From NCBI RefSeq assembly GCF_005144715.1, contig NZ_SWKR01000001.1, forward strand, positions 1-64,000: a stretch of DNA of 64,000 nt, in the 5' to 3' direction. Below the pieces are notes generated by a model. The model did not search any database. It was not told the DNA's origin and saw only the letters and a list, made by a program, of their open reading frames with translations. The translations under genes and the position numbers were made by a program. This document shows positions 1 to 7,815 of this stretch, one piece after another. Position 1 is the first letter of the stretch, and each line of letters starts with the position of its first letter. The stretch comes from Sphingomonas baiyangensis. Its GTDB lineage: Bacteria; Pseudomonadota; Alphaproteobacteria; Sphingomonadales; Sphingomonadaceae.

Positions 1-434
1 TCCGATCCCCACATCACCGGGATGCGCGGCAGCGTGCCGTTGGGGCGCATCGAGGCGGCGTGGAACGCATCGGCCAGCGCCAGCCACTCGGGCGCAGGCG
101 CATTGTACGCGCCGCTAGGCGTCGAATTGCCGCCGTTCAGCACCGAGCCCAGATGATAGCGATGCACGTCTTCGGGCGTCAGGCTGGCGATGTCGCCCTG
201 CACCACCTGCCCCACCTTCTGCTCGAGCGACATCGCCCGCAGCAGCGCCTCAACCCGCGCCTCGACCGCCGCATCCGACGTGACCGTACGCGACGGCACC
301 GGCCATGACTGCGGATCGACGGAAGGGGCAACGGAGGCCGCCTGCTGCGCCGATGCAACCACGGGCAGCGCGAACGCCGCGATCGCGACGCCCGCCGCGA
401 GAATTGCACGGCGAAGCCCTGGCTGCGCGATCAT
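1..434 (-). CDS. GH3 beta-glucosidase, N-terminal part (truncated by window edge)
   Basis: Translating back from the ATG at 434 gives an open frame to the window edge (144 codons). It starts with a signal peptide (basic start, hydrophobic core, ASAQQ cleavage region at about residue 30). It then reads WPVPSRTVTSDAAVEAR, LLRAMSLEQKVGQVVQGD and LPRIPVMWGSD, the N-terminal signatures of glycoside hydrolase family 3 exo-beta-glucan glucohydrolases (family knowledge). The catalytic Asp lies beyond the edge. It probably releases glucose from short beta-glucans in the periplasm. It is last in the minus-strand train after the sugar transporter, but has its own LacI-type operator 22 bp upstream, so it is probably also transcribed separately. 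Confidence 0.88.
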   Translation of the reverse strand, partial: MIAQPGLRRAILAAGVAIAAFALPVVASAQQAASVAPSVDPQSWPVPSRTVTSDAAVEARVEALLRAMSLEQKVGQVVQGDIASLTPEDVHRYHLGSVLNGGNSTPSGAYNAPAPEWLALADAFHAASMRPNGTLPRIPVMWGS

Positions 435-455
435 ACACCCGTCCCCTATCAATTT

Positions 456-469
456 TGAGAACGTTCACT
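456..469 (-). promoter_or_regulatory. LacI-type operator, copy 1
   Basis: TGAGAACGTTCACT lies between the sugar transporter stop and the GH3 start. It is identical, base for base, to the site at 10911-10924 and differs only in its last three bases from the perfect palindrome at 11000-11013. The CG-centred palindrome is typical of LacI-family operators (family knowledge). The LacI protein at 1858-2910 is the obvious candidate to bind it (inference). Confidence 0.7.
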
Positions 470-512
470 TAGCAGCCCAGGGGTCGCTGTCCAACCCCTT
501 CGCGCCGTCCGA

Positions 513-1817
513 TCACGCAGTGGCGCGGCGACGGGCGAACAGGCCGAAGCCGCCTATGACGGCATAGCAGGCGGCGGGCACGACGAGCGCGAAAGCAAGG
601 CTGCCGCTCGCATCGGCCAGCCCGCCGGTGAGCGGCGGGATCACCGCGCCGCCGACGATCGCCATGCAGATGATGCCCGAGCCGTCGGCCGCGCGGCGGC
701 CCAGTCCCTCGCTCGCCAGCGAGAAGATCGTCGGGAACATGATCGCATTGGCAAGCCCCACCGCGAGCAGCGAATAGCCCGCGACCGCGCCCGTCGAATT
801 GGCCGAGATCGCGATGAGCACGATCGCCGCGGTCGCGACCGCCGCCAGCACCTTGCCCGGCGACACGACGCGCAGCACGCCCGCGCCGATGAAGCGCCCG
901 ACGAGCGCGCCGCCCCAGTAGAGCGGCACGTGCTGGCCCGCGACCTGCTCGGGGAGCGCCAGCACATCGGCCTCCATCAGATAATTGACGATCAGCGAGC
1001 CGATCGCGACCTCGGCGCCGACATAGAGGAAGATGCACGCGGCACCGAAACCGAAGCGCGGGCGCCTGAGCAGCGCGAACGAGGCGAGCACCGATCCGCT
1101 GCGATCGTGCACATCCTGCAGACGGTTGCGGCGCGCGAACACGACGATGGCGACGATCGCAAGCGCTGCGGCGAGCCCCAGATAGGTGTTGACGATGACC
1201 TGCGCTTCCTCGGCGCGATAGGCGGCGAGCGCGGCGCCGCTCAGCGTCGCGGGATCGACGGTGGCGAGCGTGCCGAGGATCAGGATCGAGCCGACCCAGG
1301 GAAAGATCGTGGTGCCGAGCGAATTGAATGCCTGCGCGAAGGTGAGGCGGCTATGCGCGGTCTGCGGCGCGCCGAGCAGCGAGATCAACGGATTGGCGAC
1401 GACCTGCACGATGGTGATGCCCGCCGCGAGCACGAACAGCGCGACGAGAAACATGCCGAAGGTGGCCGATGACGCCGCCGGGATGAACAACAGGCACCCC
1501 GCCATCATCGTCAGCAGGCCGATCGAGGCGGTACGCATGTAACCGGCGCGCTTGACGATGGCGGCGGCGGGCAGCGAGACGAAGAAATAGGCTGCGAAGA
1601 ACGCTGACTGTACCAGCATCGCCTGGAAATAGTTGAGCGTGAACAGCTCCTTGAGCTTCGGAATCAGCACGTCGTTGAGCGAGGTGATGCCGCCGAAGAT
1701 GAAGAACAGCGCGAACACGAACAGCTGGAGATCGGGCGCGTTGACGTGCGTGCCGTCCCCCTCGCCGGGAAGCGGATCGCTGCTCGAGGCGGCGGCGGGA
1801 TCGATCGTCATGGCCAC
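513..1817 (-). CDS. FHS-family sugar MFS transporter (glucose/galactose/fucose type)
   Basis: An inner-membrane proton/sugar symporter of about 434 residues with roughly 12 hydrophobic segments. The first helix reads LFVFALFFIFGGITSLNDVL and is followed by IPKLKELF and FFAAYFFVSLPAAAIVKRAGY, signatures of the fucose/glucose-galactose (FHS) branch of the major facilitator superfamily. I prefer the GTG at 1817, because AGGAG at 1827-1831 is 9 bases from it; the ATG at 1811 is 15 bases away. It follows the LacI gene by 40 bp in the same direction. Between two GH3 enzymes and under LacI control, its likely cargo is glucose released from glucans. Confidence 0.85.
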   Translation of the reverse strand: MAMTIDPAAASSSDPLPGEGDGTHVNAPDLQLFVFALFFIFGGITSLNDVLIPKLKELFTLNYFQAMLVQSAFFAAYFFVSLPAAAIVKRAGYMRTASIGLLTMMAGCLLFIPAASSATFGMFLVALFVLAAGITIVQVVANPLISLLGAPQTAHSRLTFAQAFNSLGTTIFPWVGSILILGTLATVDPATLSGAALAAYRAEEAQVIVNTYLGLAAALAIVAIVVFARRNRLQDVHDRSGSVLASFALLRRPRFGFGAACIFLYVGAEVAIGSLIVNYLMEADVLALPEQVAGQHVPLYWGGALVGRFIGAGVLRVVSPGKVLAAVATAAIVLIAISANSTGAVAGYSLLAVGLANAIMFPTIFSLASEGLGRRAADGSGIICMAIVGGAVIPPLTGGLADASGSLAFALVVPAACYAVIGGFGLFARRRATA

Positions 1818-1857
1818 GGGGCGTCTCTCCTGATGCGCGGGGCAGGCGTACGTGAAA

Positions 1858-2910
1858 TCAGGCCCGGCGGGGCGGCGCGGTCGACGAGCGCACGGCCAGG
1901 CTGGCGGGAATGGCTTCGGGCTGGCGATCGGCTTCGCCGTCGCTGCCGTCGCCGGCGATGATGCGCTCAACCGCGCGCGCCGATACCTCGGCGATCGGCT
2001 GGACGACGGCGGTGAGCGGCGGATGCGTGAAGCGCACGATCGGGGTGTCGTCGAAACTGATGACCGAGAGGTCCTCGGGCACGCGCAAGTCGCGGCGTCG
2101 TGCGACCTCGAGCGTGGCGAGCGCCATGCGATCGCTGCTGGCGATGATCGCGCTCGGCATCAGCGGGCCATCGAGCAGCGCTTCGGCGGCGGCGATGCCC
2201 GACTCGTACCCGAAATCGCCGCGCGCGAATGAGTCGGTCGCAAGACCCGCGGCCTGCATCGCATGCTGCCAGCCCTTGATACGCCACTGGCTGAGTTCAT
2301 AGGCCGCCGGCCCGGCGATGAAGCCGATGGCACGATGGCCGAGCTCGATCAGATGGTCGGTCGCAAGACCCGCCGCGCGCTCGTCGTCCATCGTCAGCGC
2401 GAAGCCGGGGCCGGGCTTGAGCGAGCCGATGCGCGCCACACGGATATGCGCGGCTTCGAGCATGGCGAGGATGACGGGGTTTTCCGAATGCGGCGGCGTC
2501 AGGATCACGCCGTCGGGGCGCAGCGCCGCGAGCGCCGCCGAAAGCTCGCGCTCGACATGGTCGCTATGCGTGTCGACGAGCTCGACGATGAGGCGATAGC
2601 CGTGCTCGGCGCATTTCGACATGCCGCCGAGCATCATCTGGTCGACCCAGTCGGCGCCCTGCCGCTCGCGCCAGTCGGCAAGCGTGCGCTCGCGATCGTT
2701 GAGTGCGAGGATGAGGTACGAACGCGAGCCGCGCATCCGCTGCGCCGAGATCGAGGGAACATAGCCCAGCCGGTCGATCGACGCCTGCACGCGCTCGGCC
2801 ATCTGCGGGCGGACATTGGGTTCCTTGTTGATGACGCGGCTGACCGTCTGGAGCGACACGCCGGCATCGGCGGCGACATGCTTGATCGTGACCGACGGGC
2901 GACGCACCAT
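1858..2910 (-). CDS. LacI-family transcriptional regulator
   Basis: A 350-residue regulator. The N-terminus (VTIKHVAADAGVSLQTVSRV, then INKEPNVRP) is a canonical LacI helix-turn-helix and hinge, followed by a periplasmic-binding-protein-like effector domain (DGVILTPP, GFIAGP, VISFDDTP). The ATG at 2910 is chosen because it puts the HTH right at the N-terminus and starts 4 bases after the upstream halogenase-like stop; longer frames would run into that gene. It lies inside the saccharide locus, between the halogenase-like gene and the sugar transporter. Three 14-bp CG-centred palindromes nearby (456, 10911, 11000) are its probable operators (inference), with a released sugar as the likely inducer. 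Confidence 0.92.
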   Translation of the reverse strand: MVRRPSVTIKHVAADAGVSLQTVSRVINKEPNVRPQMAERVQASIDRLGYVPSISAQRMRGSRSYLILALNDRERTLADWRERQGADWVDQMMLGGMSKCAEHGYRLIVELVDTHSDHVERELSAALAALRPDGVILTPPHSENPVILAMLEAAHIRVARIGSLKPGPGFALTMDDERAAGLATDHLIELGHRAIGFIAGPAAYELSQWRIKGWQHAMQAAGLATDSFARGDFGYESGIAAAEALLDGPLMPSAIIASSDRMALATLEVARRRDLRVPEDLSVISFDDTPIVRFTHPPLTAVVQPIAEVSARAVERIIAGDGSDGEADRQPEAIPASLAVRSSTAPPRRA

Positions 2911-2914
2911 GATT

Positions 2915-4426
2915 TCAGGCGGCCTTGCCGGTCGCGGCGGCAGCGGTGGCGCCGCAATAGCGCGCGACATAGGCGGCATGGCCGGGCAGCCCCGCCACGG
3001 TGCGCGTCACCCGCTCGCGGATGCCGCCGAGCAGCCGCGCGAGCTCGTCGTCCGAAAGGCGGGCGGCAATGGGATGCCAGCTGCGCGGCACGATGCCCTG
3101 CCCCAGCATCACCTGCACCCAGCTATTCTCGGCGAACAGCTCCTCGTTGCGGCGGAACACGCGACCCGTCTCGGCGAACAGCGCCATCTTCTGTGCCAGC
3201 GTATCGGGCACGTCCATTGCCGCGCATTGGCGCCAGAAGGGCGAATCGCGCCGCTCGGTCGCCTTGTAGTGCAGGATCAGGAAGTCGCGGATCTGCTCCA
3301 TGTCCTGCAATTGCTGGTCGTTGAATTCGGCGACGTCGCTGGGATTGACCGCCCCTAGCGGCAGCATGCGGATGAGCCGCAGGATCGCGCGCTGGATGAG
3401 GTGGATGCTCGTCGATTCGAGCGGCTCCATGAACCCGCCCGACAGGCCGATGGCGATGCAGTTGCGGTGCCATTGCCGCCGCCTGGCGCCGGTGGTGAAC
3501 TTGAGGTGATTGGGCTCGGTCAGCACAGTGCCTTCGAGATTGCCCATCAGCCGGTCGAGCGCGGCGTCGCGCGAGAGGTAGCGGCTGCACCAGACGAGGC
3601 CGTTGCCGGTGCGGTGCTGCAACGGGATGCGCCACTGCCAGCCGGCATCATGCGCCATCGCGCGCGTATAGGGCACCGGCGGGCCGGCATTGGCGGTCTG
3701 CACCGCGATCGCCGAATCGCACGGCAGCCAGTGCGTCCAGTCCTCGAACCCGGCGTGCAGCGCGCCCTCGATCAGCAGCGCGCGAAAGCCCGTGCAGTCG
3801 AGGAACAGATCGCCCTCGATGCGGCGGCCATCGTCGAGCACCAGGGCCGCGATGTCGCCGCGTTCGGGATCGAGCGCGACCTCGGCGATCCGCCCTTCGA
3901 TGCGCTGCGTGCCGTCGCCCTCGGCCATGCTGCGCAGGAAGCGCGCATAGGCGGTCGAATCGAGCTGATAGGCGTAGTTGAGCGCGTTGTCGGGCAGATG
4001 CGCGAACTTGCCCTCGAGCGCCGCGACCAGCTCGAGGCAATAGTCGTCATAGGGCGCGTCATGGCCGCGCGTCCGGCCGTTGAGCCAGTAATGCTGGAAG
4101 CCGGCGGCCCAGTGATCGTTGCCCGTCGAGCCAAACGAATGGAAATAGCGGTCGCGCCCGTTCTTCCAGCCGTCAAACAGGATGCCCAGCTTGAAGGTGG
4201 CGTTGGTGGCGCGCATGAAATCGGCTTCGTTGATGCCGAGCAGCCGGTTGTAGGTCACGAGCGGCGGGATCGTCGATTCGCCGACGCCCACGGTGCCGAT
4301 GGCGTCCGATTCGACCAGCGTGACGCTCGCCGCCGGGCCCATCGATCGCGCGATCGCAGCGGCTGCCATCCAGCCGGCGGTGCCGCCGCCCGCCACGACG
4401 ATGCGCTTGCACACGCCGCCGCTCAT
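2915..4426 (-). CDS. Tryptophan-halogenase-like flavoprotein 2 (motifs intact)
   Basis: A 503-residue FAD-binding protein of the tryptophan 7-halogenase superfamily. Visible features: the dinucleotide motif GGGTAGW at 13-19; Lys79 in NATFKLG, the same number as the catalytic Lys79 of PrnA; WQWRIP at about 263-268, matching the halogenase WxWxIP signature; and EPLEST at about 334-339, covering the conserved Glu-Ser-Thr. So it keeps the residues associated with flavin-dependent halogenation. Its setting, however, is a TonB-receptor/glycosidase locus, where such genes are common in Caulobacterales, sphingomonads and xanthomonads with no proven substrate. The start overlaps the cupin gene stop as ATGA (translational coupling). 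No substrate is assigned. Confidence 0.85.
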   Translation of the reverse strand: MSGGVCKRIVVAGGGTAGWMAAAAIARSMGPAASVTLVESDAIGTVGVGESTIPPLVTYNRLLGINEADFMRATNATFKLGILFDGWKNGRDRYFHSFGSTGNDHWAAGFQHYWLNGRTRGHDAPYDDYCLELVAALEGKFAHLPDNALNYAYQLDSTAYARFLRSMAEGDGTQRIEGRIAEVALDPERGDIAALVLDDGRRIEGDLFLDCTGFRALLIEGALHAGFEDWTHWLPCDSAIAVQTANAGPPVPYTRAMAHDAGWQWRIPLQHRTGNGLVWCSRYLSRDAALDRLMGNLEGTVLTEPNHLKFTTGARRRQWHRNCIAIGLSGGFMEPLESTSIHLIQRAILRLIRMLPLGAVNPSDVAEFNDQQLQDMEQIRDFLILHYKATERRDSPFWRQCAAMDVPDTLAQKMALFAETGRVFRRNEELFAENSWVQVMLGQGIVPRSWHPIAARLSDDELARLLGGIRERVTRTVAGLPGHAAYVARYCGATAAAATGKAA

Positions 4427-5454
4427 CGGCTGAGCTGCCGCAGCAGATAGGCGCGCAGCCGCCCCGCGGTGTCGGGCGTCAGCGGTGCGAGCACGCCGCG
4501 CCCGTCCTGGGGCAGATGCGCGGCGGCGGCATCGCGCGCGCCGAAGACATAATGATCGAACATGTCGCGCCAGTGCGCCCTTTCGTCATCGGGCAGGTCA
4601 CGGATCGCGAGCAGCGCGTGGTTGAGCGCGTCCTGCGGGTGCCCCAGCCAGCGCGGCGTGTCGCGCCACCAGTAATTGACCAGCACGTTGAAGCCGTCGA
4701 GCCCCTCGACATGGTGCCACCACATCGCCGGGATGTGCAGTGCGTCGCCTGGCGAAAGATCGGCGACGAGCGCGTGCGCCAGTGCATCGGCGAAGCGCGG
4801 GTGGCGTGCGAGGTCGGGGCGATGGAAATCGACCATGCTTACCGCGCGGCCGGCGGGCGTGTTGTCGATCGGGCCGAGATAGAGATTGGCGAACTGCTCG
4901 CGCGGGAACAGCGTGAAGCGCCGGCGGCCGACGGCGACGCAGGCAAGGTTGTGCGGGACGTCGTTATGCGCGGCGATGCGCGTGGGCGTGCCGATCCAGA
5001 TGCTCGCCAGCGCCTCGCGTTCGCCGAGATCGACATGGTTGGCGGCGTGCAGCCCGTCGAAATAGTCGTGGATGTCGACCGAGCCGAGATAGATGGTGGG
5101 CGCCCCCGCCTGCCCCTCGCACTCCTCGATGCGCGCGAAGATTTCGGGCAGCCCGGCCTTCAGCATGCGGAAGTTCATCGCCATGCCGTCGTCGTAGAAC
5201 AGCCGCCCGCCTTGCGTTTCGACGCCAACCGACACGGCGAAGGCACGGTCGCGCGCATGGGCAAGAAGATAGGCGCGCGCTTCGGCGGCGGATCGCCCGC
5301 CGGCCTGCACCAGCGGCCAATCGGCCACCAGCCCGCGCACGACGAACGGCGCATCCGCTTCGCGCAGCAGCGCATCGAGCGCGGCGGCGTCGCCCGCCTC
5401 GACCTCGCGCACCGCGGGTAGCGCGCCGAAGATGCCGGGACCGGCCTCAGCCAT
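4423..5454 (-). CDS. JmjC/cupin_8-type Fe(II) oxygenase-like protein (Pass1-related)
   Basis: A 343-residue cupin-like protein. It has the facial-triad pattern of FIH/JmjC oxygenases: HND at 163-165 (His, x, Asp) and the distal His in GDALHIP followed by AMWWHHVE at about 247. That predicts an Fe(II)/2-oxoglutarate hydroxylase acting on protein or small molecule (family inference). The start overlaps the SapC end by 8 bp and has GGAG five bases upstream of the ATG; the stop overlaps the next gene as ATGA. It belongs to the conserved halogenase-like/SapC/cupin set next to TonB receptors. The substrate is unknown. Confidence 0.82.
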   Translation of the reverse strand: MAEAGPGIFGALPAVREVEAGDAAALDALLREADAPFVVRGLVADWPLVQAGGRSAAEARAYLLAHARDRAFAVSVGVETQGGRLFYDDGMAMNFRMLKAGLPEIFARIEECEGQAGAPTIYLGSVDIHDYFDGLHAANHVDLGEREALASIWIGTPTRIAAHNDVPHNLACVAVGRRRFTLFPREQFANLYLGPIDNTPAGRAVSMVDFHRPDLARHPRFADALAHALVADLSPGDALHIPAMWWHHVEGLDGFNVLVNYWWRDTPRWLGHPQDALNHALLAIRDLPDDERAHWRDMFDHYVFGARDAAAAHLPQDGRGVLAPLTPDTAGRLRAYLLRQLSR

Positions 5455-6157
5455 CGGCGCTCCGCCGGTTCTTGCGCGCGACCAGCCCCGACAGGTTGGT
5501 GAGCGAGGCGAGCGCCATGAAGATCGGCATCAGATGCCCCCCGCCATGCAGCTCGCCGAGCGCCGCGGCATCGAGCGCGCGCAGCTTCGCCTCGTCGATC
5601 ACGTGATAACCCACCAGCCGGTTGACCGCGCCGTCGGCGAGCGTGACCTCGAGCGTGAAGGGTTCGAGCAGCTCGTGCCGGCGCAGCGCCGAGAAGAAAG
5701 CGGGGGCGGCCTGCCAACCGGTATCGAGCGCGCTCAGCTTCTCGACCGCGGCGTCGGTGAACGGCGTGGTGCGCCCGTCCTCGTCGAACAGCCGCACGCC
5801 GGCCGGCGCCACGCGCACATGGTCGAGATCGATATGCACCTGCCGCGCGGTGCCGTCGCGCGTCGCGCCGATCAGGAAGGGCTGGATGTCGATGGCGAGC
5901 GGCAGCGCGCCGGCGTCCCAGCGATCGCCCTCCAGATACAGGTTCTCGCCGGGCTCGAAGCCGAACAGCGCATGCGCATCGAAACGGTCGGCGGCCAGAT
6001 CGTGGCGGAACAGGATGGCATAGTCGTTCTGCACGCGCCGGAACTCGGCGGGCGTGACGATCGCGCTCATCACCGCATCGCCCCATTGCGCGCCGCGCGC
6101 GAAGCTGACGCGCAGGTCGCGATGCGCATCGGGATCGAGCATGACGTGCCGTGCCAT
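5447..6157 (-). CDS. SapC family protein
   Basis: A 236-residue protein with the SapC layout: N-terminal VTPAEFRRVQNDYAILFRHD, a central ALFGFEPGENLYLEGDRWDA and IQPFLIG, and a C-terminal AFFSALRRHELLEPFTLEV and HVIDEAKL stretch. No signal peptide or membrane segment is seen. The family name comes from S-layer or peptide-related genes, but its biochemistry is not established. The ATG shares one base with the preceding halogenase-like stop (TGATG). It is therefore translated with the two halogenase-like flavoproteins and the cupin protein and probably works with them. Confidence 0.85.
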   Translation of the reverse strand: MARHVMLDPDAHRDLRVSFARGAQWGDAVMSAIVTPAEFRRVQNDYAILFRHDLAADRFDAHALFGFEPGENLYLEGDRWDAGALPLAIDIQPFLIGATRDGTARQVHIDLDHVRVAPAGVRLFDEDGRTTPFTDAAVEKLSALDTGWQAAPAFFSALRRHELLEPFTLEVTLADGAVNRLVGYHVIDEAKLRALDAAALGELHGGGHLMPIFMALASLTNLSGLVARKNRRSADG

Positions 6158-7722
6158 CAGCGCATTCCCTCTAGTGCGGGCGCCTGCGCGTGCAGCGCGT
6201 CCAGATAGGCGCGGTTGGTGGGCAGGCTTGCGGCGAGCGCCCGCGCGCGCTCGGCCGCCTGCGCCATGCGCTGCGCCACGCCCGCGCGATCGGCGACGCG
6301 CATCGCGCCGGCGGGGGGTGGCAAAGCGCCCATGCCGTAGAGCACATATTGGTGGCTGGCGGCGGGGAATATCTCGTCCTCGGCACCGAAGTCGCGCGCG
6401 CTCGGGGGCGCCTCACGCCACATCGCCAGCAGATCGGCGAGGCGGCCGGGGATCGAGGCGGCGGCGCGGTGATCGCGCCAATAGGGCTCGCTTCGCACGC
6501 TTGGCACATAGTGCAGCTTGAGGAACTCGACGATGCGGTCCCAGCGATAGGCGAAGCGCGCGTTGAAGCGCGCCGCGTGGTGCGCCATGCCGCCGCGCGT
6601 CACGGGAAAGTCGCCGACCAGCGCATCGAGCGACAATTCGATGAGCACGATCGCCGATGCCTCGAGCGGTTCGAGAAAGCCCGCCGAGAGGCCGATCGCA
6701 AGGCAGTTGCGCTCCCAGAAGCGCGCGCGATGGCCCGATCGAAACGCGAGCCGGCGCGGCGCGAGGGCGGCTGCATCGGCATCGGGCATCGTGCGGCGCA
6801 CATAGGCGGCGAGCGTGTCGGCCGCTTCATCGTCGCCCAGATGCGCCGAGGAATAGACGCAGCCGATGCCGCGCCGGCCGGGCAGGCCGATATCCCAGAT
6901 CCAGCCGGCGGCGTGCGCCGTCGCGTCGGTCTGCGAGGCGATCGGCGATCCGGGCGCGACGGGCACCTGCACCGCGAGCGCGCGATCGTTGAACAGCACG
7001 TCCGACCGGTCGACGAAGGGCACGCCGTAGCGCTCGCCGATCAAGAGCGCGGCATGGCCGGTGCAATCGATGAACAGGTCGCCCGCCACGGCGCCGCCCG
7101 CCCGCGTCTCGACCGCGGCGATATCGCCATTCTGGGCGAGCACGACGCGGTCGACATGATCGCGCAGGTGCCGCACGCCCAGCCGCTCGACGCCGTGGCG
7201 GCGCAGCAGCGCGGCGAAGCGGCCGGCGTCGAGGTGATAGCCATAGTTCAGCGCGCCGGCATAATCGGGCATCGCCGGCTGGCGCGGCGCCAGATCGCGC
7301 GCGCAGACATGCGGCTGCGGCGAGACGGCGGCGGCGAACGGCAGCGCCCCGCGCGCCTGCCAGCCTGCTAGAATCGCGCGCGCATCGCCCTCGACGGGCG
7401 GCGTGAAGGGGTGGAGATAGGCGTCGTCGGGCGCGCCGTCGCGCCAGCCGACGAAGCGCGATCCCTGCTTGAACGAGGCATCGCACGCGACGAGGAAATC
7501 GGCCTCGGCGATGCCGATCGCCGCCAGCGTCCGGCGCATCGTGGGCCAGGTGCCCTCGCCCACGCCGATGGTCGGAATGTCGGGCGATTCGATCAGCGTC
7601 ACGCGAAGCGGCGTGTCGGCATGCGGATCGGCAGCGGCGGCGATGCGGCAGGCGGCGAGCCAGCCGGCGGTGCCGCCGCCCACGATCACAACGCTTGTCA
7701 CCCGATCCGCCACGCGATCCAC
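6157..7722 (-). CDS. Tryptophan-halogenase-like flavoprotein 1 (altered motifs)
   Basis: 521 residues; FAD motif GGGTAGW at 15-21 and Lys85 in DASFKQG at the position of the halogenase catalytic Lys. Two signatures deviate: WxWxIP reads WIWDIG (about 274-279) and EPLEST reads EPLEAS (about 351-356), changing the region that lines the chloride/active site in characterised halogenases. It may have a changed halide or substrate site, or a flavin oxidase role. The start is the GTG at 7722, with GGGAG just upstream; GTGs at 7713 and 7701 are possible alternatives. It is first of the five-gene coupled train and is separated from the receptor by a terminator, so a promoter must lie at about 7723-7769. 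Confidence 0.83.
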   Translation of the reverse strand: MDRVADRVTSVVIVGGGTAGWLAACRIAAAADPHADTPLRVTLIESPDIPTIGVGEGTWPTMRRTLAAIGIAEADFLVACDASFKQGSRFVGWRDGAPDDAYLHPFTPPVEGDARAILAGWQARGALPFAAAVSPQPHVCARDLAPRQPAMPDYAGALNYGYHLDAGRFAALLRRHGVERLGVRHLRDHVDRVVLAQNGDIAAVETRAGGAVAGDLFIDCTGHAALLIGERYGVPFVDRSDVLFNDRALAVQVPVAPGSPIASQTDATAHAAGWIWDIGLPGRRGIGCVYSSAHLGDDEAADTLAAYVRRTMPDADAAALAPRRLAFRSGHRARFWERNCLAIGLSAGFLEPLEASAIVLIELSLDALVGDFPVTRGGMAHHAARFNARFAYRWDRIVEFLKLHYVPSVRSEPYWRDHRAAASIPGRLADLLAMWREAPPSARDFGAEDEIFPAASHQYVLYGMGALPPPAGAMRVADRAGVAQRMAQAAERARALAASLPTNRAYLDALHAQAPALEGMR

Positions 7723-7769
7723 CCGCTCCCAGACTGCCTTTCGTGGCCGGCATGTGTGCCGTGCGGCTC

Positions 7770-7803
7770 AAAAAAATGCCACCCCCGCCGAACGGAGGTG
7801 GCA
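7770..7803 (-). terminator. Rho-independent terminator of the TonB receptor gene
   Basis: On the minus strand TGCCACC (7803-7797) pairs with GGTGGCA (7783-7777), with an internal CCG/CGG helper pairing, and runs into seven T residues (7776-7770). It begins 13 bases after the receptor stop. It should uncouple the receptor from the halogenase-like operon downstream. Confidence 0.85.
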
Positions 7804-7815
7804 CAAGGGGGAGCC

